This document shows, in pieces, positions 51,392 to 60,073 of a stretch of 64,000 bases of DNA. The notes beneath the pieces were generated by a model. That model saw only the letters and a program-made list of their open reading frames with translations. It was not told where the DNA came from and did not search any database. Each line of letters begins with the position of its first letter. The first letter of the stretch is position 1. The position numbers were made by a program, and so were the translations under genes. This stretch comes from Methylobacterium radiotolerans JCM 2831 (lineage in GTDB: Bacteria > Pseudomonadota > Alphaproteobacteria > Rhizobiales > Beijerinckiaceae): assembly GCF_000019725.1 (NCBI RefSeq), contig NC_010505.1, positions 5,812,001 through 5,876,000 of the forward strand, in the 5' to 3' direction.

Positions 51392-53275
51392 ATGTCGCTG
51401 AATGCGATCTCCACCTCGGCCGCAGGCCTCGCCGCCACGCAGGCGGCGATCAACATCGTCTCGCAGAACGTCGCCAATGCGGGCACGGCCGGCTACGTCA
51501 AGCGCACGCTCTCGACGGTCGCCAACGGCCCGAACAATTCCGGTGTCGCCATCGGGCAGATCACCCGCAGCTTCGACGCCGCGGCGCTGAACCAGCTCCG
51601 GCTGGAGACCTCGGGCGCCGCCTACACGAGCACCAAGTCCGGCATCGCCACCCAGCTCGACGCCCTCTACGGCGTGCCCGGAAGTTCCACGTCCCTCGAC
51701 GGGACGCTGAACACCTTCACCGAATCTCTCCAGGAGCTCGCCGCCAACCCGACCTCGGCGGCCGCCCGCACGACGGTGCTGGGCAATGCCTCGGCCGTCG
51801 CGAGCCTCATCAACAGCGCCGCCGGCACGGTTCAGAACTTGCGCACCGGCCTCGAGGCGCAGCTGGGCACCGACACGAGCGCGGCCAGCACGATCCTGTC
51901 CAACATCGCGACGCTCAACGGCAAGATCCAGAACACCACCGACAGCACCGCGCTGACCGACCTTCAGGACCAGCGCGACCAGGCGATCAACAGCCTGTCG
52001 AGCTACATGGACGTTCAGACGGTCCCGCAGCGCGACGGGACGGTCTCGGTCATGACCCAGTCGGGCGTGACGCTGGTGGATCGCGGGAACGCCGCGACCC
52101 TGAGCTTCGACGGCCGCGGCGTGCTCGGCCCCAACGCGACCTACTCGACCGATCCGGCGCAGCGGACGGTCGGGACCATCACGGCGACGCTGCCGGGCGG
52201 CGGCAAGATCGACCTCGGAGCTCCCGGCGTGCTGCGGTCCGGCAGCCTGGCCGCCGAGATCGAGATGCGCGACCAGACCCTGCCGCAGGCGCAGCGCCAG
52301 CTCGACGACCTCGCGGCCGGCCTCTCGACCGCGCTCACGAACACCGCGACCACCGGGACGTATAGCGGGACCGATACGCAGATCAGCGTGTCGACCATGA
52401 AGCCCGGCAACACCATCACCTTCCCGGTCACCGACAACACCGGTGCGGTGCGCAACGTGACGCTCGTGGCGTCGGCGACCTCCAGCGGCACGATCGTGCC
52501 CGCCGCGCAGACCACGGATTCGAGCGGCCTCACCCTGACCTTCAACGCCAGCGGCGGTCCCAGCACCTACGCGGCGGCGATCCAGTCGGCGTTCAACACG
52601 TTCAACGCGTCCGGCAGCGCCTACAAATTGCCGACCCTGTCGGCGACCCCCGTCTCCTCGACCGGCACCAGCGCGACGCTGACGCTGGGTGCGGCCGGCA
52701 AGGTCGCGGGCGCGGCGAGCGCCAGCGTCTCGGCCGTCTCGGCGTCGGACCTGAACACCGGCAACCCGTCGCTGGCGATGTTCGTCGACGGCTCGGGCAA
52801 CAAGCTCTACACCGGCTCGTTCGACGGCGGCTCGCAGCTCACCGGCTTCGCCCAGCGCATCACGGTCAACGGCGCCCTGTCGGGCAATACCGCCGCGCTG
52901 ACGGCGACGAGCGCCACGGACACGAGCGCGTCCGGCGCCCGCGCCCAGAAGCTGTTCACGGCGCTGACCGCGACCCCGCAGACCTTCTCGTCGTCGAGCG
53001 GCATCGGCGGCGTCTCGGCGCCCTACAGCACGTCCGTGATCGGCTTCGCGCAGGACATCGTCTCCACGCAGGGCGCCAACGCGTCGAACGCGTCGGCGCT
53101 CGACGCCACGCAGCAGACGGCGCTCTCCACCGCGCAGAGCCGGTTCTCCGCCGGGGCGGGCGTCAACATCGACCAGGAGATGTCGAACCTGATCGCCCTG
53201 CAGACCGCGTACGGCGCCAACGCCCGTGTGCTCACCGCGGCCCGCGACATGCTCACCCAGCTGCTGCAGATCTGA
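51392..53275 (+). CDS. flgK: Flagellar hook-associated protein FlgK
   Basis: This 627-aa protein has an N-terminal D0/D1 start (SLNAISTSAAGLAATQAAINIVSQNVANAGTAGYVKR) and the matching C-terminal VNIDQEMSNLIALQTAYGANARVLTAARDMLTQLLQI. The middle is Thr/Ala-rich. Residues about 330-450 (starting GNTITFPVTDNTGAVRNVTL) look like an inserted beta-rich module also seen in FlgL. It forms the junction between hook and filament. It is 34 bp downstream of flgE and 2 bp before flgL. Confidence 0.92.
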   Translation: MSLNAISTSAAGLAATQAAINIVSQNVANAGTAGYVKRTLSTVANGPNNSGVAIGQITRSFDAAALNQLRLETSGAAYTSTKSGIATQLDALYGVPGSSTSLDGTLNTFTESLQELAANPTSAAARTTVLGNASAVASLINSAAGTVQNLRTGLEAQLGTDTSAASTILSNIATLNGKIQNTTDSTALTDLQDQRDQAINSLSSYMDVQTVPQRDGTVSVMTQSGVTLVDRGNAATLSFDGRGVLGPNATYSTDPAQRTVGTITATLPGGGKIDLGAPGVLRSGSLAAEIEMRDQTLPQAQRQLDDLAAGLSTALTNTATTGTYSGTDTQISVSTMKPGNTITFPVTDNTGAVRNVTLVASATSSGTIVPAAQTTDSSGLTLTFNASGGPSTYAAAIQSAFNTFNASGSAYKLPTLSATPVSSTGTSATLTLGAAGKVAGAASASVSAVSASDLNTGNPSLAMFVDGSGNKLYTGSFDGGSQLTGFAQRITVNGALSGNTAALTATSATDTSASGARAQKLFTALTATPQTFSSSSGIGGVSAPYSTSVIGFAQDIVSTQGANASNASALDATQQTALSTAQSRFSAGAGVNIDQEMSNLIALQTAYGANARVLTAARDMLTQLLQI

Positions 53276-53277
53276 TC

Positions 53278-54876
53278 ATGACGACGATCACCCCCTTCGC
53301 GGCCGGCTCGTACCTGACCACCCGCAACGCCTCGCAGCTCCAGGCGCTGAAGGGCCAGCTCAACGACCTGACCAACCAGCTCTCCAGCGGTCAGGTCTCG
53401 CAGACCTACGGCGGCCTCGGCTCCGGCCGGTCGACGGCCCTGTCCGCGCAGGCCACCCTGAGCGCGCTCACCGGCTACGCCGCCGGCATCACCGCCGCGC
53501 AGACCCGGACCAACCTCGCGGTCACGAGCCTGACGCAGGTGGCGACCCTCGGGACCTCCACCGGGACGATGCTGCAGAACGGCCTGCAGAGCGTGGCGGC
53601 GAACTCGGTCTCCGGCCGGTCGACGGCGCTGGCCAACCTGCAGACGGCGCTCGACACGCTCAACGAATCGGCGGCGGGCAACTACCTGTTCGGCGGCAGC
53701 AACACCACGACCCAGCCCGTGGTCGACTCGAGCAAGATCCTCGACGGCACGACCGACGCGAGCGGCAACAAGCTCGACGGACTCTCGACCCTGATCTCGC
53801 AGCGGGTGACCGCCGAGCTGGGCGCAGGGGGCAACGGCCGCCTGACGCAGACGCCGGCCAATCCGACCACGTCCGTGCAGATCACCGAGGAGACGAACGA
53901 CGCGACGCGCGGGAAGTTCGGCTTCACCCTGGCGGGCGCGCCGACCACGACCGGCACGGCGATCGGCGCGACCTACGCGGCGGGCACGGCCACGAGCCCG
54001 GGCAGCTTCACCCTCAGTATGACGACGCAGCCGAGTGCCGGCGACACCGTGTCGTTCGCGCTGAAGATGGCGGACGGCACCTCCACGACGATCACCCTCA
54101 CGGCCGCGACGAGCGCGGACCCGAAATCGATCACCAGCTTCGCCATCGGCTCGACGCCCGCCCAGACGATGGCGAACCTGTCGACGACGCTGAGCAACGC
54201 GCTGACCGGCGCGGCCAACAGCACGCTGGCGGTGAACGCCACCGCGGCGACCGCGTCGAACTTCTTCTCGGGCGCGGCGAATGGTGGTCCGTCGGGGACC
54301 GGCGTGATGCCGCAGCGCATCGCGTATGACGGGAACAAGAACCCGATCGGCTACACGCCGGCAACGGCCCAGAACACGGTGCTGTGGTACCAGGGCGAGA
54401 ACAGCTACGATCCCGCGACCGGGAAGCCGACCCCGGCGATCGACACGCAGTCCGTCCAGGTGAGCGCGACCGGGAGCGTCGGTACCGGCGCCCGCGCCAA
54501 CGACCCCACGGTCCAGAACGTGCTCGCCGGCCTGGCGACGATGGCCTTCGGCCTCCCCACCACGAACGACGCCAACACGTACAACACCTACCAGACGGTG
54601 GCGACGAAGGCCGGCAACCTGCTCTCTTCCGCCAACCAGACACCCAGCGTCCAGGACACCGTCACGCAGCTGACCATCGCGTCAACGCGGCTCTCGAATG
54701 CCGGCACGACCAACAAGGCTCTGCAGAACACCGTCCAGAACACCCTGGACGGGATCGAGCAGATCTCCCCCGAGGAGGTCATCACCAAGCTCCTCGACGT
54801 GCAGAACCGGCTCCAGGCCAGCTATCAGGTCACCGCGACGCTCTCGAAGCTCTCCCTGGTGAACTACATCAGCTGA
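53278..54876 (+). CDS. flgL: Flagellar hook-associated protein FlgL (enlarged)
   Basis: This 532-aa protein has a flagellin-like N-terminus (LTTRNASQLQALKGQLNDLTNQLSSGQVSQTYGGLGSGRSTAL) and the conserved C-terminus ISPEEVITKLLDVQNRLQASYQVTATLSKLSLVNYIS. FlgL is about 320 aa in E. coli; here a central insert (about 235-350, with GDTVSFALKMADGTSTTITLTA) enlarges it and resembles the module in FlgK and in flagellin-associated alphaproteobacterial domains. It is encoded 2 bp after flgK, hence co-translated. Confidence 0.85.
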   Translation: MTTITPFAAGSYLTTRNASQLQALKGQLNDLTNQLSSGQVSQTYGGLGSGRSTALSAQATLSALTGYAAGITAAQTRTNLAVTSLTQVATLGTSTGTMLQNGLQSVAANSVSGRSTALANLQTALDTLNESAAGNYLFGGSNTTTQPVVDSSKILDGTTDASGNKLDGLSTLISQRVTAELGAGGNGRLTQTPANPTTSVQITEETNDATRGKFGFTLAGAPTTTGTAIGATYAAGTATSPGSFTLSMTTQPSAGDTVSFALKMADGTSTTITLTAATSADPKSITSFAIGSTPAQTMANLSTTLSNALTGAANSTLAVNATAATASNFFSGAANGGPSGTGVMPQRIAYDGNKNPIGYTPATAQNTVLWYQGENSYDPATGKPTPAIDTQSVQVSATGSVGTGARANDPTVQNVLAGLATMAFGLPTTNDANTYNTYQTVATKAGNLLSSANQTPSVQDTVTQLTIASTRLSNAGTTNKALQNTVQNTLDGIEQISPEEVITKLLDVQNRLQASYQVTATLSKLSLVNYIS

Positions 54877-54922
54877 GTTGATCGCCGGGACCGGTCAGCG
54901 AGCGCCTGACGGTCGAAAAATG

Positions 54923-54938
54923 ACGAGACGTGTCTCGT
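54923..54938. promoter_or_regulatory. 16-bp perfect palindrome after flgL
   Basis: ACGAGAC-GT-GTCTCGT lies 47 bp after the flgL stop. It may be a terminator-like hairpin (weak, no T-run on the plus strand) or an operator for the small genes downstream. Confidence 0.4.
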
Positions 54939-55023
54939 TCACCATAGTCTTGCCGCTTTCCGGGAATGAAGCGCAGCCTGCGGCCGCGCCCACGCGCCGT
55001 CCTTCGATTGAGGAGAGGTCGGC

Positions 55024-55284
55024 ATGGCGCTGTCCGGACCCATCGAACTCGTTCTCCGCCTGGGAATTGCCCCGCGCATCGGCGCGATCGTGCTGGTGGA
55101 GCAGGCCGTCGACACCTATCTCGCCGGCTACGCGCATCCCGACGAGCGGGCGATCGCCCTCGACATCCTGCTGCGCGACCTCGCCCGCCTGCGCATCCAC
55201 GAGCCCGATCTCGACGGGTTCATCGGCGAGGTCGAGCTCTACATCGACCTCCTTCACCGGGATCTCGCCCGCCGAGCCGCCTGA
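55024..55284 (+). CDS. Small conserved-looking protein, unrecognised
   Basis: This 86-aa acidic helical protein contains IELVLRLGIAPRIGAIVLVEQAVDTYLAGYAHPDERAIALDILLRDLARLRIHEPDLDGFIGEVELYIDLLHRDL. I do not recognise a family. It could be a flagellar regulator or chaperone because of its location, but no FlaF/FlbT pattern is clear. AGGAG at 55011-55015 supports the start at 55024. Its stop is 1 bp before the next start (TGAGATG), so the two genes are coupled. Confidence 0.65.
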   Translation: MALSGPIELVLRLGIAPRIGAIVLVEQAVDTYLAGYAHPDERAIALDILLRDLARLRIHEPDLDGFIGEVELYIDLLHRDLARRAA

Positions 55285-55285
55285 G

Positions 55286-55621
55286 ATGCGCGGCCGGCTC
55301 CGGAGCTGCGCCGCCCTCGCGGCGATCCTGACCTGCGCGGGACCGGTCGCGGCCCTCGACCTGCGGGATCTGCCGGCGATCCCGGGGCCGGTGCCGTGCC
55401 CGTCCAAGGGCCAGGGCTTCGTGCGCCTGCCGGGGAGCGACAGCTGCATCCGCGTCTCGGGCCGCGTCGTCGCGGGGGCGGATCTCGCGGCGGGCCGCGG
55501 CGTCGCGGCGGCGCCGGCCGTCGCCGGACGCATCGCGGTCGACAACCGCGCCGACACCGATCTCGGCGAGGTGCGCACCTACGTCCGGATCGGCGCCGGT
55601 CGCCGACCGGGCGGGCCCTAG
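55286..55621 (+). CDS. Short secreted protein with the N-terminal part of a Porin_2 domain
   Basis: This 111-aa protein has a signal peptide (residues about 1-23, LRSCAALAAILTCAGPVAALD). It then has the N-terminal segment typical of alphaproteobacterial Porin_2 proteins: CPSKGQGFVRLPGSDSCIRVSGRVVAGADL, and DTDLGEVRTYVRIG. Full porins of this type run to 350-500 aa. Here the protein ends just where the second strand starts, so it cannot form a barrel by itself. It is either a degraded porin or a small conserved secreted module. It overlaps the end of flgN (minus) by 4 bp. Confidence 0.7.
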   Translation: MRGRLRSCAALAAILTCAGPVAALDLRDLPAIPGPVPCPSKGQGFVRLPGSDSCIRVSGRVVAGADLAAGRGVAAAPAVAGRIAVDNRADTDLGEVRTYVRIGAGRRPGGP

Positions 55622-56091
55622 AGGTTGCGCGACAGGACCAGCGGCCCGCTGCGCACGCCGCGGCCGTACGGGGAGGGCGCCGGCGCCTGCCGCCCGTAGC
55701 CGGAGGGGAGCTGCGCCTTGCCGATCTCCTCCGCCAGGGTCTTGATCAAGCCCTCCGAGACGGTCCTGGCGCTGGCGAGCACCGTCTGGTTCGCCTCCAC
55801 GGCCGCGGTGAACCGCCGGTGCGCCATGCGCAGGGCCTCGACTCCCTCGGGATGGAAGCGCTTCAGCGCGACGGCGTTCGCCTTCGCGACCTCGAGCCCC
55901 TGCATGTAGGCGGCCGCCAGTGCGGCCTTCGGCTCGGCCGCGGCGACGCCCTCCTGCAGCCGCCCTTCCCGGACGTAGGCCGCCTCCTCGGCGAGGACGG
56001 CCTCCAGGGCGGCCATGTTGCCGAGCACGCCCGCCACCAGCGCCTCGGCGGTGACCCGGTCCCCGACGCGCAGCGGTTCAGCCCTTTGCAT
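55618..56091 (-). CDS. flgN: FlgN-like flagellar export chaperone
   Basis: This 157-aa mostly helical protein (LVAGVLGNMAALEAVLAEEAAYVREGRLQEGVAAAEPKAALAAAYMQGLEVAKANAVAL) has a Pro/Gly tail ending PLVLSRNL, a pattern of rhizobial FlgN-like proteins. It should chaperone FlgK and FlgL for export. The start at 56091 has GGAG 6 bp upstream; a GTG at 56115 is possible. It overlaps the flgJ-type gene stop by 14 bp. The FlgN call is by pattern and neighbourhood and is moderately sure. Confidence 0.7.
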   Translation of the reverse strand: MQRAEPLRVGDRVTAEALVAGVLGNMAALEAVLAEEAAYVREGRLQEGVAAAEPKAALAAAYMQGLEVAKANAVALKRFHPEGVEALRMAHRRFTAAVEANQTVLASARTVSEGLIKTLAEEIGKAQLPSGYGRQAPAPSPYGRGVRSGPLVLSRNL

Positions 56092-56437
56092 CGATCGCTC
56101 CATCGCTCGCCGCACCCTGCATCTTCATGATCTCACGGAAGACCGAGTCGGCGATGCCGACGCCGCCGCTCTTCACGATCTGCTTCGCGTATTCCTTGGT
56201 CAGCATCGAGCGGTAGACGCCGCCGCCGGTGCCGTTCTCGCCCAGCGGTCCGTCGGTGCCCTCCGACTGGGTCAGCCGATCGAGGCTGTTCTCCAGGAAC
56301 ATCGATTCGAACTCGGTCGCCGTCTTCAGGGCCTTGGCCTTGTTGGCGGTCTTGATGATCCCGTCGACGGCGCTCCCGGCCACCGAGGTCCCGACGCTGG
56401 CGGCGGCGCTGGCCGCGAGACTGGCGAGTTGCAGCAT
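56078..56437 (-). CDS. flgJ: Rod-binding protein (FlgJ N-terminal type)
   Basis: This 119-aa protein has the rod-binding domain pattern: KALKTATEFESMFLENSLDRLTQSEGTDGPLGENGTGGGVYRSMLTKEYAKQIVKSGGVGIADSVFREIM. It lacks the C-terminal muramidase domain of enterobacterial FlgJ, as is usual in alphaproteobacteria. It is a rod-assembly cap protein in the periplasm. It is 25 bp downstream of flgI on the same strand. Confidence 0.85.
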   Translation of the reverse strand: MLQLASLAASAAASVGTSVAGSAVDGIIKTANKAKALKTATEFESMFLENSLDRLTQSEGTDGPLGENGTGGGVYRSMLTKEYAKQIVKSGGVGIADSVFREIMKMQGAASDGAIDAKG

Positions 56438-56462
56438 GGATCGTTCCTTCGCGTCCGCTCGG

Positions 56463-57599
56463 TCACATCAGCTCGATATCGGCCTGGAGCGCGCCCGCGG
56501 CCTTGATCGCCTGGAGGATCGAGATGAGGTCCCGCGGGCCGACGCCCAGCGCGTTGAGGCCGTCGACCAACTCGCGCAGGCTGACGCCTTCCTTCACCAG
56601 GGCGAGCTTGTTGCCGTCGCCGGTATCGACCTTCACCCCGGTGCGCGGAACCACGACGGTGCGCCCGTTGGAGAGCGGCGCCGGCTGGCTGACCTGCGGC
56701 TGCTCGGTGATGGTCACGGTGAGGTTGCCCTGCGCGATCGCCACCGTCGACACGCGCACGTCCCGGCCCATGACGATGATGCCGGAGCGCTCGTCGACCA
56801 CGACCCGGGCGGTCTGGTCGGGCTCCACCTTCAGCTGCTCAACCTCGGTGATGAGGCGGATCATGTTGCCGTTGTAGCGGGCCGGGATCTGGATCGTGAC
56901 GGTGGCCGGGTCGGTGGGCTCGGCGGTGTCGGCGCCCATGAAGTCGTTGATCGCGGCGGCGATCCGCTTCGAGGTGGTGAAGTCCGGGTTGCGCAGCGAC
57001 AGCCGGAGCGAGCGCGCGTCGTTCAGCTTGAAGGCGATCTCGCGCTCGATGTTGGCGCCGTTGGAGATCCGGCCGTTGGTCGGCACGCCCCGGGTGATCT
57101 TGGCGGCGTCGCCCTCGGCGGCGAAGCCGGCGATCGCCACCGAACCCTGTGCCAGGGCGTAGACCTCGCCGTCGGCGCCCAGCAGCGGCGTCACCAGCAG
57201 GGTGCCGCCCTGGAGGGACTTGGCGTCGCCCAGCGACGAGACCGTGACGTCGATCCGGGTGCCCTGCGCGGCGAAGGGCGGCAGGCTCGCGGTCACCATC
57301 ACGGCCGCGAGGTTCTGCGTGCGCATCGTGGCGCCGCGGGTGTTGACGCCGAGGCGCTCCAGCATGGCCTGGAGGGACTGCTTGGTGAACGGGATGTTGT
57401 TCAGCGTGTCGCCGGTGCCGTTGAGGCCGACCACGATGCCGTAGCCGACGAGCTGGTTCTGGCGGACACCCTCGATGGAAGCGAGATCCTTGACGCGCGA
57501 CAGGGCGAGCGCCGGCACGGACAGGGCGGCGAGCAGCAGGGCGCCCGCGAGGGCCGCCAGGAGAGACCGGAGAGGACTGAACGCGTGACGCGGGCGCAT
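56463..57599 (-). CDS. flgI: Flagellar P-ring protein FlgI
   Basis: This 378-aa periplasmic protein has a signal peptide (residues about 1-30, SLLAALAGALLLAALSVPALA). The FlgI motifs are SRVKDLASIEGVRQNQLVGYGIVVGLNGTGDTLNNIPFTKQSLQAMLERLGV, then VTPLLGADGEVYALAQGS and a C-terminal LRELVDGLNALGVGPRDLISILQAIKAAGALQADIELM. It forms the P-ring around the rod. It is the first gene of flgI-flgJ-flgN and is preceded by a sigma54-like promoter (57637-57651). Confidence 0.95.
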   Translation of the reverse strand: MRPRHAFSPLRSLLAALAGALLLAALSVPALALSRVKDLASIEGVRQNQLVGYGIVVGLNGTGDTLNNIPFTKQSLQAMLERLGVNTRGATMRTQNLAAVMVTASLPPFAAQGTRIDVTVSSLGDAKSLQGGTLLVTPLLGADGEVYALAQGSVAIAGFAAEGDAAKITRGVPTNGRISNGANIEREIAFKLNDARSLRLSLRNPDFTTSKRIAAAINDFMGADTAEPTDPATVTIQIPARYNGNMIRLITEVEQLKVEPDQTARVVVDERSGIIVMGRDVRVSTVAIAQGNLTVTITEQPQVSQPAPLSNGRTVVVPRTGVKVDTGDGNKLALVKEGVSLRELVDGLNALGVGPRDLISILQAIKAAGALQADIELM

Positions 57600-57636
57600 G
57601 CCGTGTTTTCGACCGTGACGGACCTGACGCCATCCT

Positions 57637-57651
57637 GCCAGGGGCGTGCCA
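57637..57651 (-). promoter_or_regulatory. Candidate sigma54 promoter of flgI
   Basis: On the minus strand the sequence reads TGGCACG-N4-TGGC. The -24 box is perfect and the -12 box has one mismatch (TGGC for TTGC); the GG and GC doublets are 10 bp apart. The predicted start is near 57625, 26 bp before the flgI start codon. Confidence 0.65.
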
Positions 57652-57737
57652 GCCGCCGGCTTCGCGCAAGGCGTTGAAAAAGAGGGGGTTTTCTTCCGCC
57701 CACTCCGCGTCCGCGTCCCGCGGCACCGGCACCGAAC

Positions 57738-57752
57738 CTGCCGACCCGGCAG
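57738..57752. promoter_or_regulatory. Palindrome CTGCCG-N3-CGGCAG upstream of flgI
   Basis: A perfect 6-bp inverted repeat with a 3-bp spacer is centred about 94 bp upstream of the flgI promoter. A further half-site CTGCCGG lies at about 57756-57762. It resembles the palindrome before flgE (49818-49836) and could be an FlbD-type enhancer shared with the divergent fliX gene. Confidence 0.5.
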
Positions 57753-57840
57753 CTTCTGCCGGCTTGTTTACCCGCGCTTAACCCTGGCGGCCGAATTTCT
57801 TGGTCTGCGCGGGGGCGCTTGGAGCAACGCGAACCGGATC

Positions 57841-58269
57841 ATGCGTGTCGAGACTCGCCAGCCGATCCAGAGCGCCGGCGGTGTCGCGTCCGCCCGGAAG
57901 CCCGAGGGCGGCGCAGCCTTCAGCCTCGGCGCGACCCCGTCGTCGCCGACGTCGGCCGGCGCGCCGGCCGCCGCCGCGACCCTCGCCGGGCTCGACGCGG
58001 TCCTGCTTCTCCAGGCCGAGGCCGACACGCCCCAGGAGCGGCGCCGGCGCTCCGCCCAGCGCGGCCAGGACCTTCTCGACGGCCTCGACCGGCTGAAGGC
58101 GGCGCTGCTCGGCGGCCGCGTCGCGCCGCAGGATCTGCGCGCCATCGCCGGTCGCCTGAACGAGCGCGCCGGCCTCTCGGGAGATCCGCGGCTCGACGGT
58201 CTGATGGCCGAGATCGAGCTGCGGGCCGCGGTGGAGCTCGCCAAGCTGGAGATGGCCCGGCGCGTCTGA
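57841..58269 (+). CDS. fliX: Flagellar assembly/regulatory protein FliX
   Basis: This 142-aa protein begins MRVETRQPIQSAGGVA, has an Ala/Pro-rich linker, and ends in a helical domain (LAGLDAVLLLQAEADTPQERRRRSAQRGQDLLDGLDRLKAALLGGRVAPQDLRAIAGRL). This matches FliX, about 138 aa in Caulobacter, which links basal body assembly to FlbD activity. The start at 57841 gives the FliX-type N-terminus. It is divergent from flgI with 241 bp in between, holding the palindrome and promoter noted. Confidence 0.82.
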   Translation: MRVETRQPIQSAGGVASARKPEGGAAFSLGATPSSPTSAGAPAAAATLAGLDAVLLLQAEADTPQERRRRSAQRGQDLLDGLDRLKAALLGGRVAPQDLRAIAGRLNERAGLSGDPRLDGLMAEIELRAAVELAKLEMARRV

Positions 58270-58331
58270 CGGGCAGCCGCGACCGAGCCTGGGCGATTCC
58301 CAGCGCCGGGACGGACCGGCGCCCGATCCGG

Positions 58332-59828
58332 TTACACGACCCGCCGCTTCGGCCCGGTCGGCAGCATCTGCGGCTCGCCCGGTCCGGTCTCGACGCCGAG
58401 ATCCGGCACCGCGATGATCGGCGCGCCGCGCAGGTCCTTGCGGGTGACGATGGCGCCGCGCTCCTCGAGATAGGCCAGCATCCGCCGCGCCCGGCCGCCC
58501 GAGCTGGTGCCGTAGGCCTCGGCCAGCATGGTGTCGGTCGGGCAGGGGGCGCCCTCGATGGCGGCCCGCGCGACCACGAGGAAGAGCCCGGCGAGGTCGT
58601 CCGGCAGGCCGGCCGCGATGGCCTGGGCTTGCTCCCACCCGGAATTGTCCGCGACCGCGCCCCCGGCCTCGGCCCGCGCGACCGCGAGCCGCCGCTTGAA
58701 CTCGGGCAGGCCCATCGTGTCGCCGCGCAGGCGCCGGATGCGGCAGCGGACCGTGAAGTCCTGGTAGAGCGTCGCGGGGGTGCAGGCGGCGGCGTCGGCA
58801 TCCGCCAGCACGGAGGCCAGGACCTCGGCGAGCGCCGCCTCGCGGGCCTCCGGGTCCATCGGCTCCTCCTCCGGCTCCTCGGCCGGCGCCGGCGGGCGGT
58901 AATTGGCGAGCTGGACGAGCACGTCGGGTGCCGGGGTCGGGCGCGGCTTCGGCCGCGGCGCCAGCGGCGCGACGGTCTCCGCGGGGCTCGCCGTGAGGAT
59001 CAGCGCGCGGGCATCCTCCAGGGCGTCGGGCAGCGGAACGAGGACCGGCGAGGAACTCCGGCTCACGGTCTGGGTCGGCCCGACCGCGATGGTGAGCGGG
59101 CGCCGGGACAGGGCCGGCCCCAGGGCCACGAAATGCCCGCGCGGCAGGTCGCGGAACGTCTCGGCCTGCCGGCGCTCCAGCCCGAGGAGGTCGGCGGCGC
59201 GCGCCATGTCGATGTCGAGGAAGGTCCGGCCCATCAGGAAGTTCGAGGCCTCGGCCGCGACGTTCTTGGCGAGCTTGGCGAGGCGCTGCGTCGCGATGAT
59301 ACCGGCGAGCCCGCGCTTGCGGCCGCGGCACATGAGGTTGGTCATCGCGCCGAGCGACAGGCGCCTGGCCTCGTCCGAGACCTCGCCGGCGGCAGCCGGC
59401 GCGAAGAGCTGCGCCTCGTCCACCGCAACCAGCATCGGGTACCAGTGGTCGCGGTCGGCGTCGAACAAACCGCCCAGGAAGGCCGCGGCGGCCCGCATCT
59501 GGCCGTCGGCGTCGAGGTTCTCCAGCGACAGCACCACCGAGACCCGGTGCGTCCGCACCCTTGCGGCGATGCGCTGCAGGGCGACGTCGTCGCCGTCGGC
59601 CTCGACCACGACGTGGCCGTAGCGGTCGGCGAGGCTGGCGAAGTCGCCCTCCGGGTCGATGATCGCCTGCTGCACGAGGCCGGCGCTCTGCTCGAGCAGC
59701 CGCCGCAGCAGGTGCGATTTGCCGGACCCGGAATTGCCCTGGACCAGGAGCCGCGTGGCGAGCAGTTCGGTGAGGTCGAGGAGCGCGGGGCGCTCGCCCG
59801 TCAGGCCGAGATCGATGTCGGAACGCAT
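58332..59828 (-). CDS. HerA-like DUF87 ATPase
   Basis: This 498-aa protein has the FtsK-HerA fold signature: Walker A GNSGSGKS (31-38), a middle VVVEADGDDVALQRIA, Walker B in MLVAVDEAQLF and a sensor region GIIATQRLAKLAKNV, with an ASNFLMGRTFLDIDMA loop. Its C-terminal half (about 260-498) is not typical of archaeal HerA; it ends in a Cys-containing segment (AACTPATLYQDFTVRCRIRRL). It may be a DNA translocase or an ATPase of unknown target. No NurA-like nuclease is encoded nearby. Confidence 0.8.
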   Translation of the reverse strand: MRSDIDLGLTGERPALLDLTELLATRLLVQGNSGSGKSHLLRRLLEQSAGLVQQAIIDPEGDFASLADRYGHVVVEADGDDVALQRIAARVRTHRVSVVLSLENLDADGQMRAAAAFLGGLFDADRDHWYPMLVAVDEAQLFAPAAAGEVSDEARRLSLGAMTNLMCRGRKRGLAGIIATQRLAKLAKNVAAEASNFLMGRTFLDIDMARAADLLGLERRQAETFRDLPRGHFVALGPALSRRPLTIAVGPTQTVSRSSSPVLVPLPDALEDARALILTASPAETVAPLAPRPKPRPTPAPDVLVQLANYRPPAPAEEPEEEPMDPEAREAALAEVLASVLADADAAACTPATLYQDFTVRCRIRRLRGDTMGLPEFKRRLAVARAEAGGAVADNSGWEQAQAIAAGLPDDLAGLFLVVARAAIEGAPCPTDTMLAEAYGTSSGGRARRMLAYLEERGAIVTRKDLRGAPIIAVPDLGVETGPGEPQMLPTGPKRRVV

Positions 59829-60073
59829 GGCGCCTCATAGCACGGCCCGGCCGGTCCGGGTGTGCCGCCGGCGCGCTGTCCACGCTTCCCGCATGGGAAC
59901 GCCCGGGCGGTGGACTGTCGCATCGCCCCGCGCCGTCCCGCGACGCCGCCGCTGCGCGGTCGCGCCGTCAACCCCCGCCCGGGCTCCCCGGGCCCCGCTC
60001 CTCCGGCCTGGACCCCGGCCTGTCGGCCCTGTAGGCCCACGGCCCTTCTCCCAACTCCCGGACCCACGACACG

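Noticed and set aside
54878..55285. Extension of the porin-like gene upstream to 54878
   Set aside because: The extension overlaps the 86-aa gene in another frame and removes the signal peptide from the N-terminus; the ATG at 55286 is better.
57780..57800. Sigma54 promoter for fliX (TGGC near 57786)
   Set aside because: The GG and GC doublets are not 10 bp apart and the -12 box is missing.
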